In this document: one piece after another, positions 16,132 to 24,801 of the stretch
Numbering within the stretch: the first letter of the stretch is position 1
Layout: the number at the start of each line of letters is the position of its first letter
Source of the DNA: Candidatus Saccharimonadota bacterium
GTDB taxonomy: Bacteria; Patescibacteriota; Saccharimonadia; Saccharimonadales; Saccharimonadaceae
Assembly (NCBI GenBank): GCA_017510445.1
Contig: JAFWNF010000002.1
Coordinates: 52,294 to 116,293, forward strand
Direction of reading: 5' to 3'
Length of the DNA: 64,000 nt
Translations under genes and position numbers: made by a program
The notes under the pieces: model-generated
Seen by the model: only the letters and a program-made list of their open reading frames with translations
Databases searched by the model: none
Told to the model about the DNA's origin: nothing

Positions 16132-17109
16132 ATGAAAAAAATAAAAGCGTTAATAATTGCAGTAATATTTGGGTTTTTGATACCTACTAACACATTCGCC
16201 AGCGGTGGATTTAGCGTTTCTACCGGGTCAATTAGTATGTATGTTGGCGAATCTTCGACGTTTTCGATTAGCGCTTCTAACTCCGCTGGGAAACTAACAA
16301 TTTCCTCGTCAAATCCAGGCGTCGCAAGTGTTAATAAAAGTGCAACTTTTCTAGATCTAAATTCCGATAGCGTTACTGTCACGGGCAAATCTGCAGGAAC
16401 CGCGACAATTAGCGTTGTGGCAACGAGCGACTACGCAACGTATGATGAGGAAATACTTGCCGGTCAAACGCGAACGGTTACGGTAACTGTGAATAAAAAA
16501 CCTGAACCAAAGCCATCAAGTGAGACTAATAATTCAGGAAGCTCCAGTCAGTCATCTAATTCTAACAATAAGCCAAGTTCAAGCAGTAGTTCAAGTAAAC
16601 CATCAAACAACCCAACATCAAATTCAAACTCATCTAAACCCACAGAGCAATCTAACAACGAAGAAGAAAAAACAGAAGAAGAGAAATCTTCAAACACTAA
16701 CCTAAAAGAAATTAATGTCGAAGGCTTTGAGCTGGAAAAAGACGGTGATACTTATGTTTTGGATGTAGATAATCAAACGAAAGAGATAGACATTTTAGCG
16801 GAAGCTGAAAGCAGCAAGGCGAGTGTTGAAGGTTCTGGAAAAAAAGAACTAGAAGTGGGTGAAAATATTTTCATAATCAAGATTAAAGCAGAAGATGGAA
16901 CCGAAAAAGAATATAAGCTGATTGTTAATAGAGCAAAACCAATTTGTGACTATGACGAAAAAGCCGAAGGAGTGTCTGGATGGGGTATATTCCTCGCTGT
17001 GTTCTCTGGTATATTAGGCACACTAATAATAGAAGCAATCATAATTTTCATTATGAAAAAAAGAAAAAACAACAAAAATAGCAAAAAAGAGAAAAAGAAA
17101 GAAGAATAA
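16132..17109 (+). CDS. membrane-anchored surface protein, Big2 and cadherin-like domains
   Basis: 325 residues. Signal peptide at 1-22 (IKALIIAVIFGFLIPTNTFA), then a bacterial Ig-like Big2 domain (about 25-120, with SNPGVASVN and GKSAGTATISV). A low-complexity Ser/Asn/Pro linker (about 125-180) and a cadherin-like beta-sandwich (about 188-270, with GENIFIIKIKAEDGTEKEYKLIV) follow. A C-terminal transmembrane helix (about 283-306) ends in a polylysine tail. The RBS GGAGG lies inside the end of the upstream gene, so translation is coupled. The layout suits a cell-surface scaffold or adhesin; no cohesin domain is recognisable by eye. Confidence 0.8.
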   Translation: MKKIKALIIAVIFGFLIPTNTFASGGFSVSTGSISMYVGESSTFSISASNSAGKLTISSSNPGVASVNKSATFLDLNSDSVTVTGKSAGTATISVVATSDYATYDEEILAGQTRTVTVTVNKKPEPKPSSETNNSGSSSQSSNSNNKPSSSSSSSKPSNNPTSNSNSSKPTEQSNNEEEKTEEEKSSNTNLKEINVEGFELEKDGDTYVLDVDNQTKEIDILAEAESSKASVEGSGKKELEVGENIFIIKIKAEDGTEKEYKLIVNRAKPICDYDEKAEGVSGWGIFLAVFSGILGTLIIEAIIIFIMKKRKNNKNSKKEKKKEE

Positions 17110-17197
17110 TACTTCTTCAGAATGCTCCTGTAAACAACGTATTCGTAATTATATAATAAGAAGCATAAATTGTCAATATGTGGTATAATAACCAGAT

Positions 17198-19078
17198 ATG
17201 AACGCAAGCGAAATTAGACAAAAATATTTAGAATTTCAAGAGAAAAAAGGTCACAAAGTAATTGCCCCGGCACCTTTAGTTCTTGAAAACGATCCGACCA
17301 CACTTTTTACTGGCTCTGGCATGCAGCCACTACTTCGATTTTTGCTCGGCGAAACACACCCAGACGGCACTCGCCTTACCGATTCCCAACCATGTCTCCG
17401 CTTGCAAGACATTGACGACGTTGGCGATCCGCGCCACACCACTGTTTTTGAAATGCTCGGAAACTGGTCGCTTGGCGATTATTTCAAAGAAGAACAAATC
17501 AGAAATTGTTTCGAATTTTTAACTAAAGAAATTGGCTTAAACCCAGAAAAAATCTACGTCACTTGCTTTATTGGCAACGAAAAATATGGCATTCCGCGTG
17601 ACGACCAAGCAGCGAAAATTTGGCAAGAAGTGTTTAAAGAAGCCGGTATCGAAGCAAAAATTGCCGAAATCGGCGAAGCTAAAATCGGTGACGAGCGTGG
17701 CATTAAAGAAGGCGAACGTATTTTCTTCTACAACGACAAAGAAAACTGGTGGAGCCGTGGCGGTGGCATTGAATCAACACCAATCGGCGACCCATGCGGC
17801 CCAGATTCAGAAATTTTCTATGACTTTGGCGAAGACAAACAAGATGTCGAAAAATTCGGCAAGTCTCACCCAGCTTCCGACGGCGCTCGCTTTATGGAAA
17901 TCGGCAACCAGGTTTTCATGCAATACAAGAGGAATGAAGACGGCACTTTTTCCGAACTCGAAAAGAAAAATGTCGACTTTGGCGCCGGACTCGAGCGCGT
18001 CGCCGCGGCAGCAATTGATAGTTTTGACGTTTTCAAAATTTCTCTCCTTCGCCCAATTATCGAAAAATTAGAAGAGTTATCTGGCAAAACTTACGACAAC
18101 AACACCGACGAAATGCGCATCATTGCTGACCATCTGCGCGGAGCTTATCTCCTTGCATCCCAAGGTCTCGCTCCATCCAACAAAGCTCAGGGCTATGCGC
18201 TTCGTCGTTTGATTCGTCGCGCAATTCTAAAAGCCTTAGATCTTGGCATCGCCCAAGATTTTATGCGCGAAACCATTTCAACTATCGAAAAAGAATATAA
18301 TTCACTCCCAGATTCAATTCTCACGAATCGCGAAAACGCGCTTTCGATTCTCGAAAAAGAAGAACATACTTTCCGCCAAACTCTAAACAAAGGCCTAAAA
18401 GAACTTCAAAAACTAACCAATAAATCCGAAGAACTAACTGGCCACGATCTTTTCAAACTCCAAGACACCTATGGCTTCCCATTCGAAATCTCCGTCGAAG
18501 AAGCCTTCCGCCAAAACATCAAACTTTCAAAAGACTATAAAAAAGAATTCGAAGAAGCTCTTGAGGAGCAAAGAAATCGTAGCAAAACCGCTTCAAAAGG
18601 TATGTTCAAAGGCGGGCTTGAAGACCACGGCGAACAAACCACGAAATATCACACCGCTACTCACCTGCTTCTCGCGGCTCTCCAAAAACACATTGACAGC
18701 TCAATCTGCCAAAAGGGAAGCAACATCACCGCCGATCGTCTGCGTTTTGATTTTAATCTTGACCACAAAATGACACCAGAAGAAATAAAAACCGTTGAAG
18801 ATCAAGTTAATAAATGGATTAAGGCGGATCTTCCAGTTTCCTTTGATGAATACGACAAAGACTACGCTAAAAACACTTTGAAAGCCCACGGCCAGTTCTG
18901 GGAAAAATATCCAGATAAACTCAAAGTCTACACCGTTGGCGATTTCGATAATCCAACTTCCCGCGAAGTTTGTGGTGGCCCACATGTTGAACATACTGGC
19001 GTGCTCGGCACGTTCAAAATCAAAAAAGAAGAATCATCCTCTGCCGGCGTCCGCCGAATTAAAGCTGTATTAGAATAA
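17198..19078 (+). CDS. alaS: alanyl-tRNA synthetase, short form lacking the C-terminal region
   Basis: 626 residues against about 870 usual. The class II catalytic core (FTGSGMQPLLRFL, RLQDIDDVGDPRHTTVFEMLGNWSLGDYFKEE), the tRNA-recognition helices and the editing domain with its zinc ligands HTATH (about residue 485) and CGGPH (about 591) are present. It then ends at RRIKAVLE, without the DHHA1/C-Ala region that normally links editing to the tRNA elbow. No frame continues after the stop, and a promoter follows directly, so this is a natural short form. TATAAT ends 8 bases before the ATG. Confidence 0.95.
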   Translation: MNASEIRQKYLEFQEKKGHKVIAPAPLVLENDPTTLFTGSGMQPLLRFLLGETHPDGTRLTDSQPCLRLQDIDDVGDPRHTTVFEMLGNWSLGDYFKEEQIRNCFEFLTKEIGLNPEKIYVTCFIGNEKYGIPRDDQAAKIWQEVFKEAGIEAKIAEIGEAKIGDERGIKEGERIFFYNDKENWWSRGGGIESTPIGDPCGPDSEIFYDFGEDKQDVEKFGKSHPASDGARFMEIGNQVFMQYKRNEDGTFSELEKKNVDFGAGLERVAAAAIDSFDVFKISLLRPIIEKLEELSGKTYDNNTDEMRIIADHLRGAYLLASQGLAPSNKAQGYALRRLIRRAILKALDLGIAQDFMRETISTIEKEYNSLPDSILTNRENALSILEKEEHTFRQTLNKGLKELQKLTNKSEELTGHDLFKLQDTYGFPFEISVEEAFRQNIKLSKDYKKEFEEALEEQRNRSKTASKGMFKGGLEDHGEQTTKYHTATHLLLAALQKHIDSSICQKGSNITADRLRFDFNLDHKMTPEEIKTVEDQVNKWIKADLPVSFDEYDKDYAKNTLKAHGQFWEKYPDKLKVYTVGDFDNPTSREVCGGPHVEHTGVLGTFKIKKEESSSAGVRRIKAVLE

Positions 19079-19099
19079 AACTTGTGCTATAATTTAGGT

Positions 19100-20152
19100 A
19101 TGAGTCGCTTTTCAAAAAATTTGATTTTAGGTCTTGATATCGGGACCAATTTTACAAAAGCCTTAATCGCTAGCGAAACCGAAGATGGAGGAATTGAAAT
19201 TCTCGGGACTAGCCGTGTCGAACAAACATCTGGCGCGATGCGCGCAGGTGAAATTCTCGACACTGTCGCAGTGACTGAAACCTGTGACAAAGCCATCTCG
19301 AAAGCCGAAGAAGAAGCTGACGCTTCTGTTCAAAAAGTTGTTATTGGTATCGCTGGTGAACTTGTTAAAAGCGCAGTATCACGCATCCATTATCGTCGTT
19401 CCGATGGAGAACGAATTATCACTGAAGAGGAACTTGACGCTGTTATTAATAAAATCGAAACTGCAAACGGAGAAAAAGCAAAAAAAGAGATAGCTTTCGA
19501 AACCGACAATCCCCACGCAGAAGCCGAACTTCTCGACTCAATGCTCGTTTCTGCCACGATTGACGGTAAAGCAGTCGATGACCCAGTCGGTCATGAAGGG
19601 GCCGATGTTGTAATCGAATATTATACTTCTTTTGCTCCCAGCGCCCACATCCGCACACTCGAAAATATCTGCTCTGAACTGAAACTTGAACTTGTTTCTG
19701 TCTCAGTCGATCCGTTCGCCGTCTATCGTGCAATTATTGGCGACGAAGACAAAAAGGAAACAGCTGTCATTTTTGATATTGGCAACGAAAATACAAACAT
19801 CACAGTTCTCGACGAAGGGAATTTGCGCGGAACAGAAACCTTTAGCATCGGTACAAAAAGTCTTGCGAAAGATTTAGATATCTGGGTTTCTGGCCTGAAG
19901 ATTGCGCTTTCGAGCTTACCTCATGTCCCAATCCTCCCCCCAAAAATCATTCTTTGTGGCGGTGGCGCTGAGAGTTTTGAACTCCAAGAATTCCTCGCGC
20001 TCGGCAACTGGTTTGAGGACCTTGCTTTTGACCGTCGCCCAGTCGTCCAGACCCTAGAAAAAACCGACCTCCCTGGCGTGGAAGGCGATTTTGAACTATC
20101 TTTTTCAGTAGCAGTTGGACTCGCTAGGATTGGTTTTGAGAGTCAAGATTAA
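19100..20152 (+). CDS. FtsA/PilM-like actin-fold ATPase
   Basis: 350 residues. Starts MSRFSKNLILGLDIGTNFTKALIA, the phosphate-1 motif of the FtsA/PilM group; phosphate-2 is FDIGNENTNITVLD and the adenosine motif IILCGGGAESFEL. An SHS2-like insertion with QKVVIGIAGELV sits near residue 80, as in FtsA. No amphipathic C-terminal membrane helix is obvious. TATAAT ends 6 bases before ATG 19100, so an in-frame ATG at 19082 (upstream of the -10) is rejected. FtsA (division) and PilM (type IV pilus) cannot be separated here: neither ftsZ nor pil genes are adjacent. Confidence 0.75.
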   Translation: MSRFSKNLILGLDIGTNFTKALIASETEDGGIEILGTSRVEQTSGAMRAGEILDTVAVTETCDKAISKAEEEADASVQKVVIGIAGELVKSAVSRIHYRRSDGERIITEEELDAVINKIETANGEKAKKEIAFETDNPHAEAELLDSMLVSATIDGKAVDDPVGHEGADVVIEYYTSFAPSAHIRTLENICSELKLELVSVSVDPFAVYRAIIGDEDKKETAVIFDIGNENTNITVLDEGNLRGTETFSIGTKSLAKDLDIWVSGLKIALSSLPHVPILPPKIILCGGGAESFELQEFLALGNWFEDLAFDRRPVVQTLEKTDLPGVEGDFELSFSVAVGLARIGFESQD

Positions 20153-20837
20153 TCTCTGTATATTCTCCTGAACCTAAACCGGAAAGTTGGAATTTTCCGA
20201 AAGTTTTTCGGTGAAGGTTTTTGACGGAATAACCGAGTGCTTGGAAAGTGCGACGAATTTGGCGATTCCGCCCTTCACTCATTGTTACTTCAAATTTTGT
20301 TCGCTCGTCATTCAGTTTCAAAAGCCCAAGCTTCGAAACACCATCACCAATTTCAATCCCAAAGTCGGAAATCATCTGCTGGTGGAGTGGTTCTAGTGCG
20401 TGATCGAGCTCGACTTCATAAACTTTTGTTTTTACAAATTTCGGATGTGTCATTTGAAACGCAAAATCCCCATCATTCGTTAGTAGGATTAAGCCAGACG
20501 AATCTTTATCTAGTCGGCCAACAGTTTTTAGCATCTGATATCTAGCAGGTAAAAGTTCATAAATCGTCGGCGCGTCTCCCTGTTTTCTTCGAGAACAGAC
20601 ATAACCTGCCGGTTTATTTAGAGCCACATACAAGAATTCCCCTCCTCTTTCAAAGGGGATTATCTTTCCATTATAGCACACTTTTGAAGATTTGTCAATA
20701 CGCTGACCTAAAACTGCCGGTTTCCCATCGACAGAAACAATTCCCGAGACAATCAAATCATCAGCTTCACGCCTAGAAATACCGATTGCCTGAGCAAGAA
20801 ATTTATTAAGCCTGAGGGGTTCCATTTTGAATATCAT
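20124..20837 (-). CDS. RsuA/RluB-family 16S/23S rRNA pseudouridine synthase
   Basis: 237 residues: N-terminal S4 RNA-binding domain (LNKFLAQAIGISRREADDLIVSGIVSVDG), then the catalytic domain with GRLDKDSSGLILLTNDGD (catalytic Asp in RLD), KVYEVEL and EGRNRQIRR. Convergent overlap of 29 bases with the FtsA-like gene; its 5' end overlaps the response regulator by about 30 bases. The start may be ATG 20837 or ATG 20825 (MEPLRL). The coding sequence around 20641-20700 contains a full consensus promoter and RBS on the coding strand, near-identical to an element at 11789. Confidence 0.88.
   Translation of the reverse strand: MIFKMEPLRLNKFLAQAIGISRREADDLIVSGIVSVDGKPAVLGQRIDKSSKVCYNGKIIPFERGGEFLYVALNKPAGYVCSRRKQGDAPTIYELLPARYQMLKTVGRLDKDSSGLILLTNDGDFAFQMTHPKFVKTKVYEVELDHALEPLHQQMISDFGIEIGDGVSKLGLLKLNDERTKFEVTMSEGRNRQIRRTFQALGYSVKNLHRKTFGKFQLSGLGSGEYTEINLDSQNQS
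20631..20700 (-). promoter_or_regulatory. consensus promoter and RBS inside rluB (copy L)
   Basis: On the minus strand: TTGACA (20700-20695), 17 bases, TGC-TATAAT (20677-20672), GGAAAGATAATCCCCTTT, then AGAGGAGGGG and a TTG at 20633. A transcript from here could express the catalytic domain without S4. The resemblance to the intergenic element at 11789-11845 extends through the leader, beyond promoter consensus. Confidence 0.5.
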
Positions 20838-21468
20838 TTTCTGGGGCTGGTGCTACTGGTGCGGCTGGGGCCGGAGCTGGAGCTGGGGCTGGCGCTGGTG
20901 TGATTGGTTCAGCTGGAGCTACTGGCGCTGGAGCTGGTGCTGGTGCGACGGACGCAGGTGCGGGTGCTGGAGCTGGTGTTGGGGCAGGAGCCGGAGCTGG
21001 CGCCGGCGCAGGTTGATTTAGAACATCAGCCTGGAAAGCTGGTGCGGCTGGAGCTTCTGGCGTAGCAGGTGCTGGCGCTGGAGCGGAAGTTGCGACTTCC
21101 TTATCGCCAAGAGTTTCGTGAATTGCATTTATAACATCTTCAATTCCAACTTGAGACTTTACGAGGTATTTATCGGCGCCAAGGCCTTCGCCTCTTGCTC
21201 TTTGGTCTTCGGAGGAAAGCGCGGTCATCATGATAACCTTGATGTCTTTTGTTTCTGGAGTTTGGCGCAAGATATCAAGCATATCAAAACCAGAAATTTT
21301 TGGCATCATCACATCGGACAAAATTAAATCTGGTTTTTCGCGCACAGCAACGGCCAAAGCTTCTTCACCGTCACCCGCCGAAACGACTTCATAGCCCTCG
21401 GCAGTTAATCTGATACTGTAGATTTCTCTTAGACTATTATCGTCTTCAACAACCATTACTTTTGACAT
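20806..21468 (-). CDS. single-receiver response regulator with Ala/Pro tail
   Basis: 220 residues. Receiver domain at 1-122: acidic pocket VEDD, phospho-acceptor Asp52 in LILSDVMMP, MMTALSS, and conserved Lys104 in YLVKSQ. No output domain; instead about 95 residues of AP/APAP repeats (roughly 123-215) form an extended, disordered tail. It must act through protein contacts. RBS GGAGGAAATTAA precedes ATG. It follows the soluble histidine kinase by 20 bases, so the two form an operon. Confidence 0.9.
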   Translation of the reverse strand: MSKVMVVEDDNSLREIYSIRLTAEGYEVVSAGDGEEALAVAVREKPDLILSDVMMPKISGFDMLDILRQTPETKDIKVIMMTALSSEDQRARGEGLGADKYLVKSQVGIEDVINAIHETLGDKEVATSAPAPAPATPEAPAAPAFQADVLNQPAPAPAPAPAPTPAPAPAPASVAPAPAPAPVAPAEPITPAPAPAPAPAPAAPVAPAPENDIQNGTPQA

Positions 21469-21488
21469 TTAATTTCCTCCATTTTTTA

Positions 21489-23048
21489 TTATTGTATTAT
21501 ATTTTGATTGTTTTGGGTAGAATTTGGGGGCGAAATTGGCATTTGAGCAGGCGGAGCGGTTGGTTGAGGCTGGGCTGGTTGGGCTACGGGAGCCTGTTGT
21601 TGTGGCATTTGAGGAGCAGGCTGAGATGTCCCAGTTGGTGCAGCCTGCACATACTGAGGCTGGGCTACTGGGGCTTGTTGGATAGCGGGTTGAGGCGTAG
21701 GCGTTGCTGATTGGGGAGTCTGTTGAGTAGCTGGTTGGGGAGCCTGACCAAGATTTACTTGTGCGGCCATCGTTGCCTCTTGGTATTGTTTCATCTGTTG
21801 AGCTTTTTGCAGTTGCATCTCATTTGCAAGCGCGATTTGACGTTTTTCATATTCGTCTTGGGAAAGCTTCGGGAAGGAAACAAAGAATGTTGAACCTTGA
21901 CCGTAAACACTCTCTGCCCAGACGGTTCCATTCATCGCCTCAGTGCGCTGTTTTACAATGTAAAGTCCAAGACCAGTACCACCAATTTCGCGAGTTTGGG
22001 AATTATCGGCGCGATAGAATTTTTGGAAAATATGTTGTAAGTCGGCGCCAGTGATACCAATACCGGCATCCTGAACAACAACCACCCCGCGGTCCTTATC
22101 GTTTTTCGTGCTGACACGAATGGTTTTGCCAGAAGGTGTGTATTTTATGGCATTATCTATCAAATTCGAAACGATTTCGTTCAAAAAGTCGATATCAACA
22201 AAAACATAAATTGGCTGTTCAATGGTTCGCATCATGCGGCTCGAAGCTGGATCGTCATAAATCAACTGTACATTTTTTGCACGTGCTTTCTCAACAAAAT
22301 TATCGGTGATTTGTTTTATATAATCGGGAAGAACGATTGGGCGAAAATGAGGCTGTATTTTTCGATCATCGAGTTTTGTTACGTCAAGAAGATCTTGGAA
22401 AAGTTTCCCGAGATGTTGGCTAGCGTTGTGGGCAGCCTCGAGATAAGTTTTGGCGCGGTTGTCGATTGTCGCGGTTTGGGGATTTAAGGCTAGGCCTAGA
22501 TAGCCTTCAATCGAAGCAACAGGAGTACGCATTTCGTGGCTAGCGGTCGAGATGAACTCGGACTGAGCATCTTCTTCGCGTTTCTCCTTCGTAATGTCGC
22601 GAATTGTTACTATTCTGTCAGACTCTGGTCCGCCAGTTGGGATGACAAAAATTTCAACGGGGTATTTTTTTCCGTTGTCTTTTGAAACTAAAACTAAATT
22701 TGTCGACTCGAAAGCTTGGTTTGTCGAAATAGCGTGAAGTACTGGATTTTGTTCGTCAGCGATTTTGTTACCATTATCGTCTTCAAGCTGAATTGAAAGC
22801 GCGGCATCCATCCCAACAACCAAATCAACATCAATATCGCCAGTCAGTCGGATTCCAGCAGGGTTAATCAAGCGAATTAATCTCTGGCTATCAACAATCA
22901 TCACGCCGTCTTTAATTGCGGAAAGAGCGATATGCGCAAGCGAAGCAGAATCGGCAACTTGCGCGGTTGGAGCGACAGTTGGCACTGAAGATAATGAAGA
23001 GGCGACGGGCTGTTGCTTCTTTTCGTTTTTCTTTCCAAACAAAGCCAT
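21489..23048 (-). CDS. soluble PAS histidine kinase with Pro/Gln-rich tail
   Basis: 519 residues and no transmembrane segment, unusual for a kinase of this form. N-terminal basic/Gln stretch, PAS domain (about 38-155), HisKA with STASHEMRTPVASIEGY (His171), HATPase_c with LIDNAIKYTPSG, VQDAGIGI, FYRADNSQTREIGGTGLGLYIV. After about residue 400 comes a long disordered tail rich in Gln, Pro and Ala (QQAP, PQPA). Its partner downstream carries an equally low-complexity AP tail. A minus-strand TAAAAT sits 9 bases before the ATG. Probably senses an internal signal through PAS. Confidence 0.9.
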   Translation of the reverse strand: MALFGKKNEKKQQPVASSLSSVPTVAPTAQVADSASLAHIALSAIKDGVMIVDSQRLIRLINPAGIRLTGDIDVDLVVGMDAALSIQLEDDNGNKIADEQNPVLHAISTNQAFESTNLVLVSKDNGKKYPVEIFVIPTGGPESDRIVTIRDITKEKREEDAQSEFISTASHEMRTPVASIEGYLGLALNPQTATIDNRAKTYLEAAHNASQHLGKLFQDLLDVTKLDDRKIQPHFRPIVLPDYIKQITDNFVEKARAKNVQLIYDDPASSRMMRTIEQPIYVFVDIDFLNEIVSNLIDNAIKYTPSGKTIRVSTKNDKDRGVVVVQDAGIGITGADLQHIFQKFYRADNSQTREIGGTGLGLYIVKQRTEAMNGTVWAESVYGQGSTFFVSFPKLSQDEYEKRQIALANEMQLQKAQQMKQYQEATMAAQVNLGQAPQPATQQTPQSATPTPQPAIQQAPVAQPQYVQAAPTGTSQPAPQMPQQQAPVAQPAQPQPTAPPAQMPISPPNSTQNNQNIIQ

Positions 23049-23099
23049 TATGCTTATATTTTAACACAAGCTAGAAAAAATGTGTTATATTAAATGTAT

Positions 23100-24800
23100 A
23101 TGAATAAAGACGTTATTTCTATTACCCCAGAGGATGATATTACAGACGTCATTGCTCAGATTAAGGCATCGGAAAAAAAGATCGTCGCTATCATTCCTCC
23201 CCAACCTGCTGGAATTCTCCGCAGTGTGGTTAATATTAAATTAATTGCAAAAGTCTCTGAAGAAGCCGAAAAAGTTCCAGTGCTTGTCACTTCTGATCCC
23301 GCAGTTTTGAAACTCGCGCACGAAATTCGTATTCCGGTCGCAGAAGATTTAAATTCTCGCCCACACGTGCCGACCCTAGAAGGTTTGAAGAAGCATGCTT
23401 CATCTGAAGATGAAAAAGCTGAAATTGCTGAAGATTTTGTTGCTCCAATCAAAAAAGATAAGGACGAAGAGGAAGATGACGAAGAGAAAGAAGAAAAGAA
23501 GAAAAAAAGCGACAAAAAATCCAAAAAAGATAAGAAAAAGAAAGTCAGCAAACTAGCACAGAAATTCCCATGGATCGCGGGTAAAGAAAAAATTATCTTG
23601 GCCGTAGCGATCCTAATCGTTCTTTTGGTTGGATTTTTGGTTTGGGCGCTCGTAATTGCTCCGTTTGTTGACATCTATATTAAGGTATCGGTCAACAACG
23701 AAAATAATTTCTCCCAGTCTGTAACCTTTACTGAAGACGAAAACGCCGAAGATGTTTCAGCAGGGAAGTTTTATCTTCAAACAGCCACCAAAGATTTTAA
23801 ACAAAGAATGAACTTTACTGCGACAGGGAAGAAAGACCTTGGCGATACTGCATCTGGCGAAGTTAGCGTCGCTTTGTTCTTTGACGATGACTACGAAGAG
23901 GATGGTGCAACAGTTAAAATTCCTTCTGGCACCCAATTTTCACTTGGCGAACTCAAATATGTTTCGACGAAGGAAGTTATTTTCGGATATGACGAAGAAA
24001 CTGAATGTGAAAATCTCGAAGGTCTAAGTGGCAATACGGCAAAAAGAGCTTTGAAAGATGAGGGTTGTCAAGTTACAAAAACCATCCCAATTTCTGCGTC
24101 TGAACCTGGTGAAAAATATAATATCGATGAGACTAAGGATACCTGGAGCGTTGCTCTTAACAAAGAGACAATTGTAGGATATGCGATTTTTAATGCAGGC
24201 AAGATTACTGGTGGAACCTCAAAGATTGTCACAATCGTCCTACAATCTGATGTCGATAAAGTCAAAGGTGATTTGTCGAATATAACAGAAACTGATGGCA
24301 AAAACGAACTATTTGAATCAATTTCTGATTCAAACATCATACTAGATACAACTTTTAAAGCCGAAGAGCCAACTTTTGAAGTCGCCCCAGCTGTTGGAGA
24401 AGAAGTCAAAGAAGGCACGACTCCTGTAGTAGTCGCCACAAGACAATTTTCTGTCAATACGATTGACGTCGCAAGAATTGAAGAATTTATCAAAGACAAT
24501 ATTAAACTTCCAGAAGATCAGAAAATCTATTCCTACGGTGAAAAATATATTGAGTACTTCTCAAAGACGGACGATGGTTATTCTGGAAAATTAAAAACAA
24601 CATATAAAACTGGCCCAAATATCTCTGAAGACATTATATTTGATAAGATTGCAGGTAGAAAAGTCGGTGATGCTCAATCAATCATTCGCTCTATCCAGGG
24701 AATAGATTCGTATGATGTAAAAATTGATACATCGATCCTTCTCAACACCGTTCCTACAGAAAAGGAACGTGTCAAAATAACGATTGATTTTAAGGAATAA
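23100..24800 (+). CDS. single-pass membrane protein with baseplate-J-like beta domains
   Basis: About 566 residues. N-terminal cytoplasmic alpha/beta domain (1-110; ITPEDDITDVIAQIKASEKKIVAIIPP), then a Lys/Glu/Asp low-complexity linker and one transmembrane helix (about 163-187). The large extracytoplasmic part includes DTASGEVSVALFF..IPSGTQFSL..SASEPGEKYNID, a pattern seen in baseplate J/gp47-like beta-sandwiches. A -10-like TATATT favours ATG 23100 over 23094. Start of a run 23.1-27.5 kb whose members overlap or abut, so it is probably co-transcribed with ruvX-mltG and the CHAP protein. Function unknown. Confidence 0.7.
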   Translation: MNKDVISITPEDDITDVIAQIKASEKKIVAIIPPQPAGILRSVVNIKLIAKVSEEAEKVPVLVTSDPAVLKLAHEIRIPVAEDLNSRPHVPTLEGLKKHASSEDEKAEIAEDFVAPIKKDKDEEEDDEEKEEKKKKSDKKSKKDKKKKVSKLAQKFPWIAGKEKIILAVAILIVLLVGFLVWALVIAPFVDIYIKVSVNNENNFSQSVTFTEDENAEDVSAGKFYLQTATKDFKQRMNFTATGKKDLGDTASGEVSVALFFDDDYEEDGATVKIPSGTQFSLGELKYVSTKEVIFGYDEETECENLEGLSGNTAKRALKDEGCQVTKTIPISASEPGEKYNIDETKDTWSVALNKETIVGYAIFNAGKITGGTSKIVTIVLQSDVDKVKGDLSNITETDGKNELFESISDSNIILDTTFKAEEPTFEVAPAVGEEVKEGTTPVVVATRQFSVNTIDVARIEEFIKDNIKLPEDQKIYSYGEKYIEYFSKTDDGYSGKLKTTYKTGPNISEDIIFDKIAGRKVGDAQSIIRSIQGIDSYDVKIDTSILLNTVPTEKERVKITIDFKE

Positions 24801-24801
24801 A

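Noticed and set aside
20806-21080. Dense short repeats that look like a tandem-repeat array or CRISPR
   Set aside because: They are the codons of the Ala/Pro tail of a response regulator; period and sequence vary and there are no spacers.
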